In this document: piece by piece, positions 35,242-44,793 of the stretch
Position numbering within the stretch: position 1 is the first letter of the stretch
Layout: every line of letters begins with the position of its first letter
From: Skermanella stibiiresistens SB22
GTDB lineage: Bacteria; Pseudomonadota; Alphaproteobacteria; Azospirillales; Azospirillaceae
DNA: 64,000 bases
Assembly (NCBI RefSeq): GCF_000576635.1
Contig: NZ_AVFL01000008.1
Span: forward strand, 62,001 to 126,000
Direction: 5' to 3'
Program-made: the position numbers and the translations under genes
Notes under the pieces: generated by a model
Told to the model about the DNA's origin: nothing
What the model saw: only the letters and a program-made list of their open reading frames with translations
Database searches by the model: none

Positions 35242-36333
35242 ATGCGCAAGTCGGTACTGATTGGGGCGGCGCTGGTGGCCTTGGCGGGTGGCGGCTATTT
35301 CGGCTGGGAATGGTGGACCGTCGGGAGGTTTTTCGAATCGACCGACAACGCCTATGTCCACAGCGACATCTCGATCATCAGCCCCAAGATCGCCGGCTAC
35401 GTCGCGGATATCAGGGTCGGCGAGAACCAGGAGGTCGCCGCCGGCGACGTGCTGGTGGTGATCGATGACAGCGAGTACAGGGCCCAGCAAGCCCAATCAG
35501 ACGCGGCGCTCGAAGCGGCCCAGGCCGCCATCGGCAGCATCGACAGCCGCATCACGCTCGAACACTCCATGATCGCGCAGGCGCAAGCCACCGTCGCCGG
35601 GTCCGACGCGGACCTCCACCGCGCCCGGCAGGATTTCGACCGGGTCAAGAGCCTGGTCAGCGGCGACACCGTCAGCCGGCAGCGATTCGACACCGCTGAG
35701 GCCGATCTGCGGAAGGCCGAGGCGGCGCTGGACAAGGCGAAGGCGGCCCTGGCGGCGGAGCACGACCAGTTGGGCGTCCTCCAGGCGTCGCGCAAGGAGG
35801 CGGAAGCCAAGGTCAGGCAAGCCGCGGCCAGCCTGGATCTGGCGCGCGACAACCTGAGCCACACCATCATCCGATCGCCGGTCGATGGCGTGATCGGCAA
35901 CAAGGGCGTCCAGCTCGGCCAGTACGTCAAGGCCGGCACCGCCATGCTGGCGGTCGTGCCGCTGCCCGACGTCTATGTCGTCGCCAACTTCAAGGAGACG
36001 CAATTGGCCGGCATGCGGCGCGGCCAATCGGTCACCCTGTCGGTCGACGCCTTTCCCGGCCATACCCTGCGCGGTACCGTCGATAGCTTCGCGCCCGCCA
36101 GCGGCGCCCAATTCAGCCTGCTGCCGCCGGAGAACGCCACCGGCAACTTCACCAAGGTCGTCCAGCGGATCCCGGTCCGCATCGCGGTTCCCACCGACAA
36201 CCCGCTGGCCGGCCTATTGCGGCCCGGTCTGTCGGTCGAGGCGGCGGTCGATACCCGCGAGGAGGGCATCGGACCCCTGGCGGCCGGCGGGATCTTCGGG
36301 ACGGCCGCCGCCGCCGAACCGGGACGGAAGTGA
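35242..36333 (+). CDS. EmrA/HlyD-type efflux adaptor
   Basis: This 363-residue periplasmic adaptor links an inner-membrane pump to an outer-membrane channel. It has one N-terminal helix (VLIGAALVALAGGGYFG), the entry motif STDNAYVHSDISIISPKIAG, a biotinyl-lipoyl-like half, a long coiled coil (about residues 90-190), and the closing motif LSHTIIRSPVDGVIGN. The ATG at 35242 follows a GGGAG site; a TTG directly precedes it. It overlaps the pump gene by 1 nt. Confidence 0.95.
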   Translation: MRKSVLIGAALVALAGGGYFGWEWWTVGRFFESTDNAYVHSDISIISPKIAGYVADIRVGENQEVAAGDVLVVIDDSEYRAQQAQSDAALEAAQAAIGSIDSRITLEHSMIAQAQATVAGSDADLHRARQDFDRVKSLVSGDTVSRQRFDTAEADLRKAEAALDKAKAALAAEHDQLGVLQASRKEAEAKVRQAAASLDLARDNLSHTIIRSPVDGVIGNKGVQLGQYVKAGTAMLAVVPLPDVYVVANFKETQLAGMRRGQSVTLSVDAFPGHTLRGTVDSFAPASGAQFSLLPPENATGNFTKVVQRIPVRIAVPTDNPLAGLLRPGLSVEAAVDTREEGIGPLAAGGIFGTAAAAEPGRK

Positions 36334-37889
36334 TGGCGGCGGGCCCGCCGGAAACCCGTCAGGTCACGACGCGGGACTGGATCGGCTTCTTCGCCATGGT
36401 CGTCGGCATGTTCATGGCGATCCTGGACATCCAGATCGTGTCGAGCAGCTTGGCGGAGATCCAGGCCGGTGTTTCGGCCAGCGCGGACGAGATCAGCTGG
36501 GTCCAGACGTCATACCTGATCGCCGAAGTGATCATGATCCCGCTGTCCGGCATTCTGGCGCGGGTGCTGTCGACCCGGTACGTCTTCGTGATCTCGGCGA
36601 TCGGTTTCACGGTCATGAGCTTCGCCTGCGCCCTCGCCTGGAATATCGAGTCGCTGATCGTGTTCCGGGCGCTGCAAGGCTTCCTGGGCGGGGCCATGAT
36701 CCCGACCGTGTTCGCCACCAGCTTCTCGCTGTTCCCCGCCGACAAGCGCGCCGGGGTGTCGGTCATGATCGGGCTGGTCGCCACCATGGCGCCGACATTG
36801 GGGCCGACGCTCGGCGGCTATCTGACGCAGAGCCTGTCTTGGCACTGGCTGTTCCTGATCAACGTCGCTCCCGGACTGATGGTGACCGGGCTGGTCTGGA
36901 GCTTCGTCGACGTCGACAAGCCGGACCGTGGCGTCCTGAAGGGGTTCGACCTGCCCGGCCTGCTGTTCATGGCGCTATTCCTCGGCACGCTTGAGTTCGT
37001 CGTCGAGGAGGGTCCGCGCGACGACTGGTTCGAGGATCGGACGATCACCCTGGCGGCGGTCGTGTGCGCCGTCAGCGCGGTCCTGTTCTTTTACCGGGTC
37101 CTGACCTACCACAATCCGATCGTGGGGTTGCGCGCCTTCAAGGACCGGAATTTCGCGATCGGCTGCCTATTCAGCTTCGTGATTGGTGTCGGGCTCTATG
37201 GCTCGGTCTATATCATGCCGCTGTTCCTGGGCCGCATCAGGGGGCTGAACAGCCTTCAGATCGGCATGGTGATGTTCGTGACCGGCATATTCCAGTTCAT
37301 GTCGGCGCCGGTGGCCGGGATCATGTCGAAGAGGATGGACCTGCGGCTGATGCTGGGGATCGGTCTGGGCATGTTCGGGTTCGGCGTCTATCTGAACTCG
37401 ATTCTCACTGCCGAATCAGACTTCTACGAGCTTTTCCTACCACAGGCGGTGCGCGGGTTCTCGCTGATGATGTGCTTCATCCCGATCAATACGCTGGCGC
37501 TTGGCACCCTGCCCCCGGCGCAATTGAAGAACGCCAGCGGCCTCTACAACCTGATGCGGAACCTTGGCGGCGCCATCGGACTGGCGGCGATCAACACGGT
37601 GCTGATCGAGCGCTACGCCCTCCACATGTCGCGGCTGTCCGACAACGTGACGACATCCCGCCCGGGGGTCCAGGACATGCTGGACGGGTTGTCCGGCCGC
37701 TTTTCCGGCGTCATCACGGGCGATCCCGACTTGGCGGCCCTGCGGATGATCCGAAGCGTGGTCGAGCGCGAGGCGATGGTGCTGACATTCACCGATTGCC
37801 TGCTGCTGATGGCCGGCGTCTTCGCCTTCGCCCTGCTCTGCATGCCCCTGGTGCGGAAACCCCGCGCCGCCGTCGAAGGCGGACACTGA
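36333..37889 (+). CDS. EmrB/QacA-type MFS drug exporter (14 helices)
   Basis: The 518-residue protein is a DHA2 family proton-drug antiporter. It has motif D1-like AILDIQIVSSSLAEIQAG, the ISWVQTSYLIAEVIMIPLSG segment and motif C-like GLVATMAPTLGPTLGGYL. A long periplasmic loop precedes the last helix, near VTTSRPGVQDML. It is cotranscribed with the adaptor gene and controlled by the divergent TetR protein. The outer-membrane channel is not in the cluster. Confidence 0.95.
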   Translation: MAAGPPETRQVTTRDWIGFFAMVVGMFMAILDIQIVSSSLAEIQAGVSASADEISWVQTSYLIAEVIMIPLSGILARVLSTRYVFVISAIGFTVMSFACALAWNIESLIVFRALQGFLGGAMIPTVFATSFSLFPADKRAGVSVMIGLVATMAPTLGPTLGGYLTQSLSWHWLFLINVAPGLMVTGLVWSFVDVDKPDRGVLKGFDLPGLLFMALFLGTLEFVVEEGPRDDWFEDRTITLAAVVCAVSAVLFFYRVLTYHNPIVGLRAFKDRNFAIGCLFSFVIGVGLYGSVYIMPLFLGRIRGLNSLQIGMVMFVTGIFQFMSAPVAGIMSKRMDLRLMLGIGLGMFGFGVYLNSILTAESDFYELFLPQAVRGFSLMMCFIPINTLALGTLPPAQLKNASGLYNLMRNLGGAIGLAAINTVLIERYALHMSRLSDNVTTSRPGVQDMLDGLSGRFSGVITGDPDLAALRMIRSVVEREAMVLTFTDCLLLMAGVFAFALLCMPLVRKPRAAVEGGH

Positions 37890-37980
37890 GGGGTGCCGCC
37901 TCGGACCGCGACGGACTGCTACAATCCGCCGCAAGACAAGCCGTGCGGAAGTGGTAGTATGTGCCCCATAACCGTCCTTC

Positions 37981-38011
37981 ACTTATAGTTAATTTCTTTA
38001 ATGCTATAAGT
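37981..38011. repeat. AT-rich inverted repeat ACTTATAG/CTATAAGT
   Basis: Two perfect 8-nt arms (37981-37988 and 38004-38011) flank 15 nt of AT-rich sequence, in the 281-nt gap between the exporter gene and a small ORF. It may be an operator, or a weak hairpin at the 3' end of the efflux operon. Confidence 0.4.
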
Positions 38012-38170
38012 CACCGGCACCACACCGATGTTCGTTGAAGCGGAGCCGAGCGTGGAGGGATCGAATTCTTCGCGCGCCGTGGCCCGCTTCACAGACAAGC
38101 GGCCTGGATCAGGTCAGGATACTGGTAACGGTCCAATGGACGCCCGGCAGTTCTTCGGAGTTCAAGTGTT

Positions 38171-38365
38171 ATGGCACAATCCGTGACTCGCGCGCTTCAA
38201 GCGATCAAACGCTACGTTCAAGACCCCGATCAGATAGATCAAGCGATCCTGGCCTCGATCAACATCACGCTTTGCCTGGCGTCGGGTGGCGACGACCGTG
38301 TCGCCGAAGGCTTCAACAACGATATCGGCTCCAACGGCAAGCGGTTCCGCACCGGCGGCCGATAG
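38171..38365 (+). CDS. Possible 64-residue hypothetical protein
   Basis: The frame encodes a small acidic-to-neutral protein with VTRALQAIKRYVQDPDQIDQ and NNDIGSNGKRFRTGGR. I do not recognise it. A CGGAG site lies about 11 nt upstream of ATG 38171. Third-position GC is high but lower than in neighbouring genes. It stands alone between the efflux operon and a non-coding stretch. Confidence 0.5.
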   Translation: MAQSVTRALQAIKRYVQDPDQIDQAILASINITLCLASGGDDRVAEGFNNDIGSNGKRFRTGGR

Positions 38366-39027
38366 CCGGCGGCGGAGACACGATCCGCTTCGCCTCCCTT
38401 CCCGCGCCAATCCTTCCGGCGCCCTCCCGATCTCGGGGACGGGTTCTCCCGTCACCCGCGACGACGCCGCTCCGCGTTTCCGGATCCATGACGCGCCCGT
38501 GGTCCGCACTGCCGAAAACCCATCCCGACTATTAGGAACACCACTGACGCAAATGGTCGCGGGCCGGAAAATGCGTGCGCGTTTCGCGCGCATGCGAATG
38601 CCCGTAATTGCGCCACATTGATAAAACAATCCTCGATGTCAGCTCGAACGCGGCAGTCATGGGCAGTCAAACCGGCTGGATATGCGGACACGTTGCGGAA
38701 AAACCCAGCGTTTTTACCGTATCGTGAAAGAAACAAACGCCTGTTTGAACCGACCTCGCCCTGAAACATTGGAGGCGAGGATACGGATACTTGGGCTCCG
38801 GCGGCCCGTACGCCTCGGCCGTTTCACCTACCTGCGAGATAGGCCGGATCAAGGCGCCACGCGCCGTACGCGTCATGTTGCAGCGCGATGCCGCAGCGCG
38901 GTCGAACTGTCGGGGTGCCGTTGACTCGAGTGAACCAGCGGCGTAAATCAACCTCGCAAAATAAAAATTCGGGTTTTCGCACAGCCGCGCGCGTCAGGTT
39001 GCGGCAGCCCAAGCGAGGATGTCAGAT
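38366..39027 (+). other. Non-coding 660-nt region upstream of sdhC
   Basis: No frame here has convincing codon bias or a family match. It contains a short hairpin (CCTCGCC/GGCGAGG near 38752-38778), an AT-richer segment, and the sdh promoter candidate at its 3' end. A regulatory RNA or a long leader cannot be excluded. Confidence 0.5.
38921..38949 (+). promoter_or_regulatory. Candidate sdhCDAB promoter
   Basis: TTGACT (38921), a 17-nt spacer and TAAATC (38944) lie about 80 nt upstream of the sdhC start. The AT-rich run AAAATAAAAATTC follows. Confidence 0.5.
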
Positions 39028-39414
39028 ATGTCGAACGGCAGTCGGCCGCTTTCACCCCATCTGCAAATTTACCGACCACAGATCACGTCCGTCCTGTCCA
39101 TCTCCCACCGCGTGACCGGGCTTGGGCTCGCCGTCGGCACCCTGCTGATGGTGTGGTGGCTGCTGGCAGCCGCGGCGGGGCCGGAAAGCTACGCCCGCGC
39201 GGCGGGGTTCATGGGGTCGTTCTTCGGCCTTCTGCTCCTGTTCGGATGGACCTTCGCCCTGTGGTTCCATTTCTGCGCCGGCATCCGGCACCTGATCTGG
39301 GACACGGGATACGCCCTCGAACTTCCGAAGGTGTATCTTGGCGGCTGGATCGTGATCGGCACCTCGGTGGGCCTCACGATCCTGACCTGGATCATCGCTC
39401 TGATCGCGTGGTGA
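39028..39414 (+). CDS. sdhC: Succinate dehydrogenase cytochrome b556 subunit SdhC
   Basis: SdhC is a membrane anchor of complex II and helps bind haem b and quinone. The protein has three helices. It shows RPLSPHLQIYRPQITSVLSI with ISHRVTG, and the haem-ligand region HFCAGIRHLIWDTGYALE. The ATG at 39028 is preferred because a GAGG site lies 9 nt upstream; an ATG at 39019 would sit too close to that site. It is the first gene of sdhCDAB. Confidence 0.96.
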   Translation: MSNGSRPLSPHLQIYRPQITSVLSISHRVTGLGLAVGTLLMVWWLLAAAAGPESYARAAGFMGSFFGLLLLFGWTFALWFHFCAGIRHLIWDTGYALELPKVYLGGWIVIGTSVGLTILTWIIALIAW

Positions 39415-39423
39415 GGAAGACCA

Positions 39424-39825
39424 ATGGCTAGCACAAGTTCAAATCCGGGCCTGCGTACCCAGCTGGGCCGCGTCCGCGGCCTCGGTTCCGCCAAGGCCGG
39501 CTCGCAGCATTGGTGGATGTCGCGCCTGACCTCGATCGCCCTGATCCCGCTGACCCTGTGGTTCGTGTTCGGCGCCCTGAGCATCGTCGGCGACGGTCAC
39601 GCAGCCGCGGTGGCGTGGCTGCGCTCGCCCTTCTCGGCGATCATGATGATCCTGTTCGTGGGTGTGACGTTTCAACACACCGCCTCCGGTATCCAGGTCG
39701 TCCTGGAAGACTATGTTCATAACGAATGGGTCAAGGTCGCGGCCATCATCGCGGCGAAGTTCCTCTGCTTCGTCCTCGCGGTAGCCGGCATCTTCGCCGT
39801 TCTCAAGATTGCATTCGGAGGCTGA
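39424..39825 (+). CDS. sdhD: Succinate dehydrogenase membrane anchor SdhD
   Basis: This 133-residue second anchor has three helices. [20 protein letters not shown] with TSIALIPL forms the quinone-site N-terminus and [20 protein letters not shown] carries the probable haem ligand. It starts 9 nt after sdhC. Confidence 0.95.
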   Translation: MASTSSNPGLRTQLGRVRGLGSAKAGSQHWWMSRLTSIALIPLTLWFVFGALSIVGDGHAAAVAWLRSPFSAIMMILFVGVTFQHTASGIQVVLEDYVHNEWVKVAAIIAAKFLCFVLAVAGIFAVLKIAFGG

Positions 39826-39832
39826 GGCAGCG

Positions 39833-41623
39833 ATGGCTAGCGCCTATCAGATTATCGACCACACCTACGACGTCGTCGTCGTCGGCGCCGGCGGGGCCGG
39901 ACTGCGGGCCACTTTTGGCATGGCTGAAAAAGGCCTGAAGACCGCCTGCATCACCAAGGTGTTCCCGACGCGCAGCCACACGGTCGCGGCGCAGGGCGGC
40001 ATCAGCGCGGCGCTCGGCAACATGGGCGAGGACGACTGGCGCTGGCACATGTACGACACCGTCAAGGGGTCGGACTGGCTGGGCGACCAGGACGCGATCG
40101 AGTACATGTGCCGCGAGGCGATCCCGGCGATCATCGAGCTGGAACATTACGGCGTGCCGTTCTCGCGCACGGCGGAAGGCAAGATCTACCAGCGGGCCTT
40201 CGGCGGCATGACCACCAAGTTCGGCGAGGGCCGCGCCTACCGCACCTGCGCCGCCGCCGACCGGACCGGCCACGCCATCCTGCACACGCTGTACCAGCAG
40301 TCGCTGAAGCACGAGGCGGAGTTCTTCGTCGAGTATTTCGCGATGGACCTGATCATGGACGAGGACGGCATTTGCCGCGGCGTCATGGCCTGGAACCTGG
40401 ACGACGGCACGATCCACCGCTTCCGCGCCCACATGGTGGTGCTGGCGACCGGCGGCTATGGCCGCGCGTACTTCTCCTGCACCTCGGCGCACACCTCCAC
40501 CGGCGACGGCAACGCGATGGTGCTGCGGGCCGGCCTGCCGTTGCAGGACATGGAGTTCGTGCAGTTCCATCCGACCGGCATCTATGGCGCCGGCTGCCTG
40601 ATCACCGAGGGCGTGCGCGGCGAGGGCGGCTATCTGACCAACTCGGCGGGTGAGCGTTTCATGGAACGCTACGCGCCGTCCGCCAAGGATCTGGCGTCGC
40701 GTGACGTCGTGAGCCGGTCGATGACGATCGAGATCCGGGAAGGCCGCGGCGTCGGTCCCAACAAGGACCACATCCACCTGCACCTGGAACACTTGGACCC
40801 GGCGGTCATCCACGAGCGCCTGCCCGGTATCGCCGAGACGGCCAAGATCTTCGCCGACGTCGACGTGGCGAAGGAGCCGATCCCCGTCCTGCCGACCGTC
40901 CATTACAACATGGGTGGCATCCCGACCAACTACCGCTGCGAGGTGGTCCGACCGACCCCGGAAAACCCCGACCAGGTGGTTCCGGGCCTGATGGCGATCG
41001 GCGAGGCCGCCTGCGTGTCGGTCCACGGCGCCAACCGGCTGGGTTCCAACTCGCTGCTCGACCTCGTCGTGTTCGGCCGCGCCGCCGCCATCCGCGCGGC
41101 CGAGGTGATCGAGAAGGGCTCGTCCCACCGCGCGGCGCCGAAGGGAGGCGACGATCTGGCGCTGGAGCGGTTCGACCGCCTGCGCCACGCCAAGGGCGAG
41201 ATCCGGACCGCCGACCTGCGGGCCGAGATGCAGCGGAACATGCAGAACAACTGCGCCGTCTTCCGCACCGGCGAGGTGCTGGAGGAGGGTGTCGACCTGA
41301 TGCAGAAGGCCTGGGCCAAGCGGCCACATGTCAGCATCACCGATCGTTCGCTTGTTTGGAACTCGGATCTTGTCGAAGCCATGGAATTGGACAACCTGAT
41401 GTATCAGGCGGTCGTCACCATGAATTCGGCGGCGAACCGGACGGAAAGCCGCGGCGCCCACGCCCGCGAGGACTACCCGGATCGCGATGATGAAAACTGG
41501 ATGAAGCACACCGTCGTCAGCATGGACGAGGCCGGCAAGACGACTTTCGAGTTCCGTCCGGTCCACCTCTACACGCTGACCAACGAGGTCCAGGTGTTCC
41601 CGCCCAAGGCGCGCGTGTACTGA
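39833..41623 (+). CDS. sdhA: Succinate dehydrogenase flavoprotein subunit SdhA
   Basis: SdhA oxidises succinate to fumarate with covalently bound FAD. The 596-residue protein has the FAD Rossmann motif [13 protein letters not shown], the flavin-linking His in [16 protein letters not shown], the active-site region [20 protein letters not shown] and [18 protein letters not shown]. The start ATG 39833 begins [10 protein letters not shown]; an upstream in-frame TTG at 39809 is inside sdhD. A long antisense frame over this gene is a codon-bias shadow. Confidence 0.98.
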   Translation: MASAYQIIDHTYDVVVVGAGGAGLRATFGMAEKGLKTACITKVFPTRSHTVAAQGGISAALGNMGEDDWRWHMYDTVKGSDWLGDQDAIEYMCREAIPAIIELEHYGVPFSRTAEGKIYQRAFGGMTTKFGEGRAYRTCAAADRTGHAILHTLYQQSLKHEAEFFVEYFAMDLIMDEDGICRGVMAWNLDDGTIHRFRAHMVVLATGGYGRAYFSCTSAHTSTGDGNAMVLRAGLPLQDMEFVQFHPTGIYGAGCLITEGVRGEGGYLTNSAGERFMERYAPSAKDLASRDVVSRSMTIEIREGRGVGPNKDHIHLHLEHLDPAVIHERLPGIAETAKIFADVDVAKEPIPVLPTVHYNMGGIPTNYRCEVVRPTPENPDQVVPGLMAIGEAACVSVHGANRLGSNSLLDLVVFGRAAAIRAAEVIEKGSSHRAAPKGGDDLALERFDRLRHAKGEIRTADLRAEMQRNMQNNCAVFRTGEVLEEGVDLMQKAWAKRPHVSITDRSLVWNSDLVEAMELDNLMYQAVVTMNSAANRTESRGAHAREDYPDRDDENWMKHTVVSMDEAGKTTFEFRPVHLYTLTNEVQVFPPKARVY

Positions 41624-41715
41624 CCTGACTGGCCAATGCAAGGCCGGGGCGGCATCGGCCGTCCCGGCACCGGGCCGCGGCTCGCGGCGGGCAAGGTATT
41701 CGAGGATTTGATACG

Positions 41716-42495
41716 ATGGTTGAGTTCGCGCTACCCCGCAATTCGCGGATCACGCCGGGCAAAAGGGTCTCGAACGCGAAGGGCGCGAAGCGCGCCAAGA
41801 ACTTCAAGATCTACCGGTGGAACCCCGAGGACGGACAGAACCCCCATCTGGACGAGTTCGAGATCGATCTCGACAAGTGCGGACCGATGGTTCTGGACGC
41901 CCTGATCCACATCAAGAACGACGTGGACGGCACGGTCGCGTTCCGCCGCTCCTGCCGCGAGGGCATCTGCGGTTCGTGCGCCATGAACATCGACGGCGTC
42001 AACACGCTGGCGTGCCTGAAGCCGATCGAGGAGGTCAAGGGCGACGTCGCGATCTACCCGCTCCCCCACATGAAGGTGGTCAAGGATCTGGTGCCCGACC
42101 TGAACCAGGTGTACGCCCAGTACACTTCGATCAAGCCATGGCTCCAGACCCAATCGGCCACCCCACCGGACCGCGAGCGCCTGCAGAGCCCGGAAGAGCG
42201 CGAGAAGCTGAACGGCCTCTACGAATGCATCCTGTGCTTCTGCTGCACCACCAGCTGCCCCAGCTATTGGTGGAACGGCGACCGCTATCTGGGACCGGCC
42301 GTCCTGCTCCAGGCCTATCGCTGGATCGCGGACAGCCGTGACGAGATGACCGGCGAACGGCTCGACCAGCTCGAGGACCCGTTCCGCCTGTACCGCTGCC
42401 ACACCATCATGAATTGCACCCGCACCTGCCCAAAGGGTTTGAACCCGGCGAAGGCGATCGCGGAAATCAAGAAGTTGATGGTCGAGCGGCACTAG
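41716..42495 (+). CDS. sdhB: Succinate dehydrogenase iron-sulfur subunit SdhB
   Basis: The 259-residue subunit passes electrons from FAD to quinone through three clusters. The 2Fe-2S ligands are in [16 protein letters not shown], and the 4Fe-4S and 3Fe-4S ligands in [16 protein letters not shown] and [17 protein letters not shown]. It is 92 nt downstream of sdhA, wider than the other gaps, with a GC-rich hairpin possible in between. A strong hairpin follows the gene. Confidence 0.98.
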   Translation: MVEFALPRNSRITPGKRVSNAKGAKRAKNFKIYRWNPEDGQNPHLDEFEIDLDKCGPMVLDALIHIKNDVDGTVAFRRSCREGICGSCAMNIDGVNTLACLKPIEEVKGDVAIYPLPHMKVVKDLVPDLNQVYAQYTSIKPWLQTQSATPPDRERLQSPEEREKLNGLYECILCFCCTTSCPSYWWNGDRYLGPAVLLQAYRWIADSRDEMTGERLDQLEDPFRLYRCHTIMNCTRTCPKGLNPAKAIAEIKKLMVERH

Positions 42496-42536
42496 GTTCC
42501 GGTACTAAGTTGCGCCGGCCCAATACGCCTTACCGC

Positions 42537-42592
42537 GGCGCCAGCGCCTCCTCCGCCAGATGAGCGGAGGAGGCGCTGGCGCCATTCTCTTT
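42537..42592 (+). terminator. Strong hairpin after sdhB (probable terminator)
   Basis: Perfect 20-nt arms (42537-42556 and 42564-42583) flank a 7-nt loop and are followed only by ATTCTCTTT, a weak T tract. It could terminate sdhCDAB or protect the mRNA 3' end. Confidence 0.7.
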
Positions 42593-42748
42593 GCGGGAAA
42601 GCGGTTTGTGTCGGGATTTTGTAAAATGGGCAGTATCGTTTTCCGGCACTTCGGCCTATTGTTCGGCCCGCGCCGGGAAACCGCTTGACCCGCGTGGTTC
42701 CGGCGATCACTTATCATCGCGGAATCTGCTGAACGGACCAAAGGACTT

Positions 42749-42967
42749 ATGGCAAAAGAAGATCTGATCGAATTCTCCGGCACCGTCATGGAACTGCTCC
42801 CGAACGCCATGTTCCGGGTCAAGCTGGACAACGACCACGAAGTGCTCGCGCACACCTCCGGCAAGATGCGCAAGAACCGCATCCGCGTGCTCGCGGGCGA
42901 CCGGGTGAATGTGGAAATGACCCCTTACGATCTCAGCAAGGGCCGCATCACATTCCGATTCAAGTAA
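42749..42967 (+). CDS. infA: Translation initiation factor IF-1
   Basis: IF-1 occupies the ribosomal A site during initiation. The 72-residue OB-fold protein starts [20 protein letters not shown] and ends [12 protein letters not shown], full length and highly conserved. It begins the common alphaproteobacterial order infA-maf-rng. Confidence 0.99.
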   Translation: MAKEDLIEFSGTVMELLPNAMFRVKLDNDHEVLAHTSGKMRKNRIRVLAGDRVNVEMTPYDLSKGRITFRFK

Positions 42968-43000
42968 CCGCCGCGCAGGACAGACCGTGACCTCGATGTC

Positions 43001-43618
43001 ATGACAGTCGCGCCGGCCCCCAACACGCTGGTGCTCGCCTCGGCCTCGCCCCGGCGTCTTGACCTGCTGCGCCAGATCGGGATCGACCCGGCCAGCATCG
43101 ACCCCGCCGATTTGGATGAAACCCCGCTCCGAGACGAGCTTCCCGCCCGGCACGCCGCGAGGCTCGCCGCCGAGAAGGCCGCCTTGGTCGCGGCTCGCCA
43201 TGCCGGCAGCCATGTGCTGGCGGCGGATACGGTGGTGGCCTGTGGCCGCCGCATCCTCCCCAAGGCCGAGACAGAACAGCAGGCGCGCGCCTGCCTGAAA
43301 TTATTGTCCGGCAGACGCCATCGCGTCTTCGGCGGCGTCGCCCTCGTCCTGCCCGATGGACGCACCCTTGACCGGGTCGTGCAGACCGCCGTCACCTTCA
43401 AGGTCCTGAGCCATGAGGAGACGGAGGATTACATCGCGTCCAACGAGTGGCACGGCAAAGCCGGTGGCTACGCCATCCAGGGGCGTGCCGCGGCGCTGAT
43501 CCGTTGGATCGGTGGCTCCTATAGCAACGTCGTCGGATTGCCGCTGTTCGAGGTGTCGAACATGCTGCGCGGCGTCGGCTTCGTTCCGGCAGCGGCGCAG
43601 TCTCCGACACTCTCGTGA
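43001..43618 (+). CDS. maf: Maf-family nucleotide pyrophosphatase
   Basis: Maf proteins hydrolyse non-canonical or modified nucleoside triphosphates. The 205-residue protein has LASASPRRLDLLRQIGIDP, the catalytic Asp in VLAADTVVACG, and GKAGGYAIQGRAAALIRWI with GSYSNVVGLPL. Its stop overlaps the GTG start of the RNase gene. Confidence 0.95.
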   Translation: MTVAPAPNTLVLASASPRRLDLLRQIGIDPASIDPADLDETPLRDELPARHAARLAAEKAALVAARHAGSHVLAADTVVACGRRILPKAETEQQARACLKLLSGRRHRVFGGVALVLPDGRTLDRVVQTAVTFKVLSHEETEDYIASNEWHGKAGGYAIQGRAAALIRWIGGSYSNVVGLPLFEVSNMLRGVGFVPAAAQSPTLS

Positions 43619-44793
43619 CTGGCGGCAAAACCACCTCCATAGAGATCCTGATCGACCACTCCGGACCGCTGACCCGCGCGGCGGTGGTCGAGGACGGGCG
43701 GCTGACCGACCTCCATATCGACAGCACCGAGCGGCCGAGCCGGCTTGGCGAGATCGTCCTGGGTCGCGTCGATCGGATCGTGACGGCGCTGAACGGCGCC
43801 TTCGTCGATATCGGGGGCGCCACCGGCCTGCTCAACAACGCCGATCTGCGCACATCCGCCCCGGCCAGCCGCAAGGCGGCGCGGGCTGCGACCACGCTGC
43901 GGACGGGTCAGGCGGTGCTGGTCCAGGTGAAGTCCGAACCGGGTGGCGGCAAGGGTCCCAGCCTGACGATGGACGTGACCCTGCCCGGCCGCTTCCTGGT
44001 GATGACACCCTTCAAGCCCGGCATCTCGATCTCGCGCCGCTTGGCGCAAGGCGACGCGCGCGGGCGCTTGTCACAGACGATCTCCGAGATCACCGGCGGC
44101 CTGGGCGGCGGATGGATCGTCCGCGGTGCGGCACTCGGCATCGATTCCGAAGCCGTCGCGGCGGAGGCGGAAAGCTTGGCCGTCGCGTGGCGGGGGATCG
44201 AGGCGCGTGTTACCTCGGCACCACCGCTGACGCTCCAGGCCGGGCATTCCGCCGCGATCCGGGCGATCATCGAGAATGGCGGGCGGCCAATCTCCCGCAT
44301 CGTGGTCGCGGAGCGGGCGATCCGGGATGAGTTGGTCGCCTGGGGTTCCGATCTGACGCCGTTGATCCAGGTCGAGCCCGAAGCCCTGTTCGACCGCCAC
44401 GACATCGAGGGCGAGTTGCTTCGCCTGACAGACCGCCAAGTGCCTTTGCCCGGAGGCGGCGGCTTGGTGATCGACCGCACCGAAGCCCTGACGGTGGTTG
44501 ACGTCAATGGCGGCGAGCGGCCCAATCCCTTGGGCACCAACCTGGACGCCGCCGCCGAGATCGCGCGCCAACTCCGGCTTCGCAACATCGGCGGCATCGT
44601 CATTGTCGATTTCATCAACATGGCGTCGCGCGGCGATGCCGAACGCGTGCTCGACGCGCTCGGCAAGGCGACAGCGGACGATCCCGCCAGCGTCAACGTC
44701 TATGGCATGTCCAAGCTGGGGCTGGTGGAACTCACCCGCGCCCGACGGGGACCGCCGCTGGCCGATCATCTTTTGGCGGTCAGCCGAACTTGA
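43615..44793 (+). CDS. Ribonuclease E/G family protein, short form
   Basis: This 392-residue endoribonuclease homologue has an S1-like N-terminus (LGEIVLGRVDRIVTALNGAF, VDIGGATG) and the catalytic core, with the two metal-binding Asp in LTVVDVNGGE and IVIVDFINMASRGDA. The zinc-link CPxCxG and the small domain of RNase E/G are absent: after the core it ends quickly at VELTRARRGPPLADHLL. It is the usual third gene after maf. The next gene in many relatives, yacG, is not here but at 55 kb. The 3' end overlaps the convergent aldehyde dehydrogenase gene. Confidence 0.92.
   Translation: MTGGKTTSIEILIDHSGPLTRAAVVEDGRLTDLHIDSTERPSRLGEIVLGRVDRIVTALNGAFVDIGGATGLLNNADLRTSAPASRKAARAATTLRTGQAVLVQVKSEPGGGKGPSLTMDVTLPGRFLVMTPFKPGISISRRLAQGDARGRLSQTISEITGGLGGGWIVRGAALGIDSEAVAAEAESLAVAWRGIEARVTSAPPLTLQAGHSAAIRAIIENGGRPISRIVVAERAIRDELVAWGSDLTPLIQVEPEALFDRHDIEGELLRLTDRQVPLPGGGGLVIDRTEALTVVDVNGGERPNPLGTNLDAAAEIARQLRLRNIGGIVIVDFINMASRGDAERVLDALGKATADDPASVNVYGMSKLGLVELTRARRGPPLADHLLAVSRT

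Noticed and set aside
38682..38924. 80-codon ORF upstream of sdhC
   Set aside because: It has no ribosome site, poor codon bias and a hairpin inside it; I could not support it as a gene.
39803..41641. 612-codon antisense frame over sdhA
   Set aside because: It is a shadow produced by high third-position GC in sdhA; its protein is His/Arg/Val-rich and matches no family.
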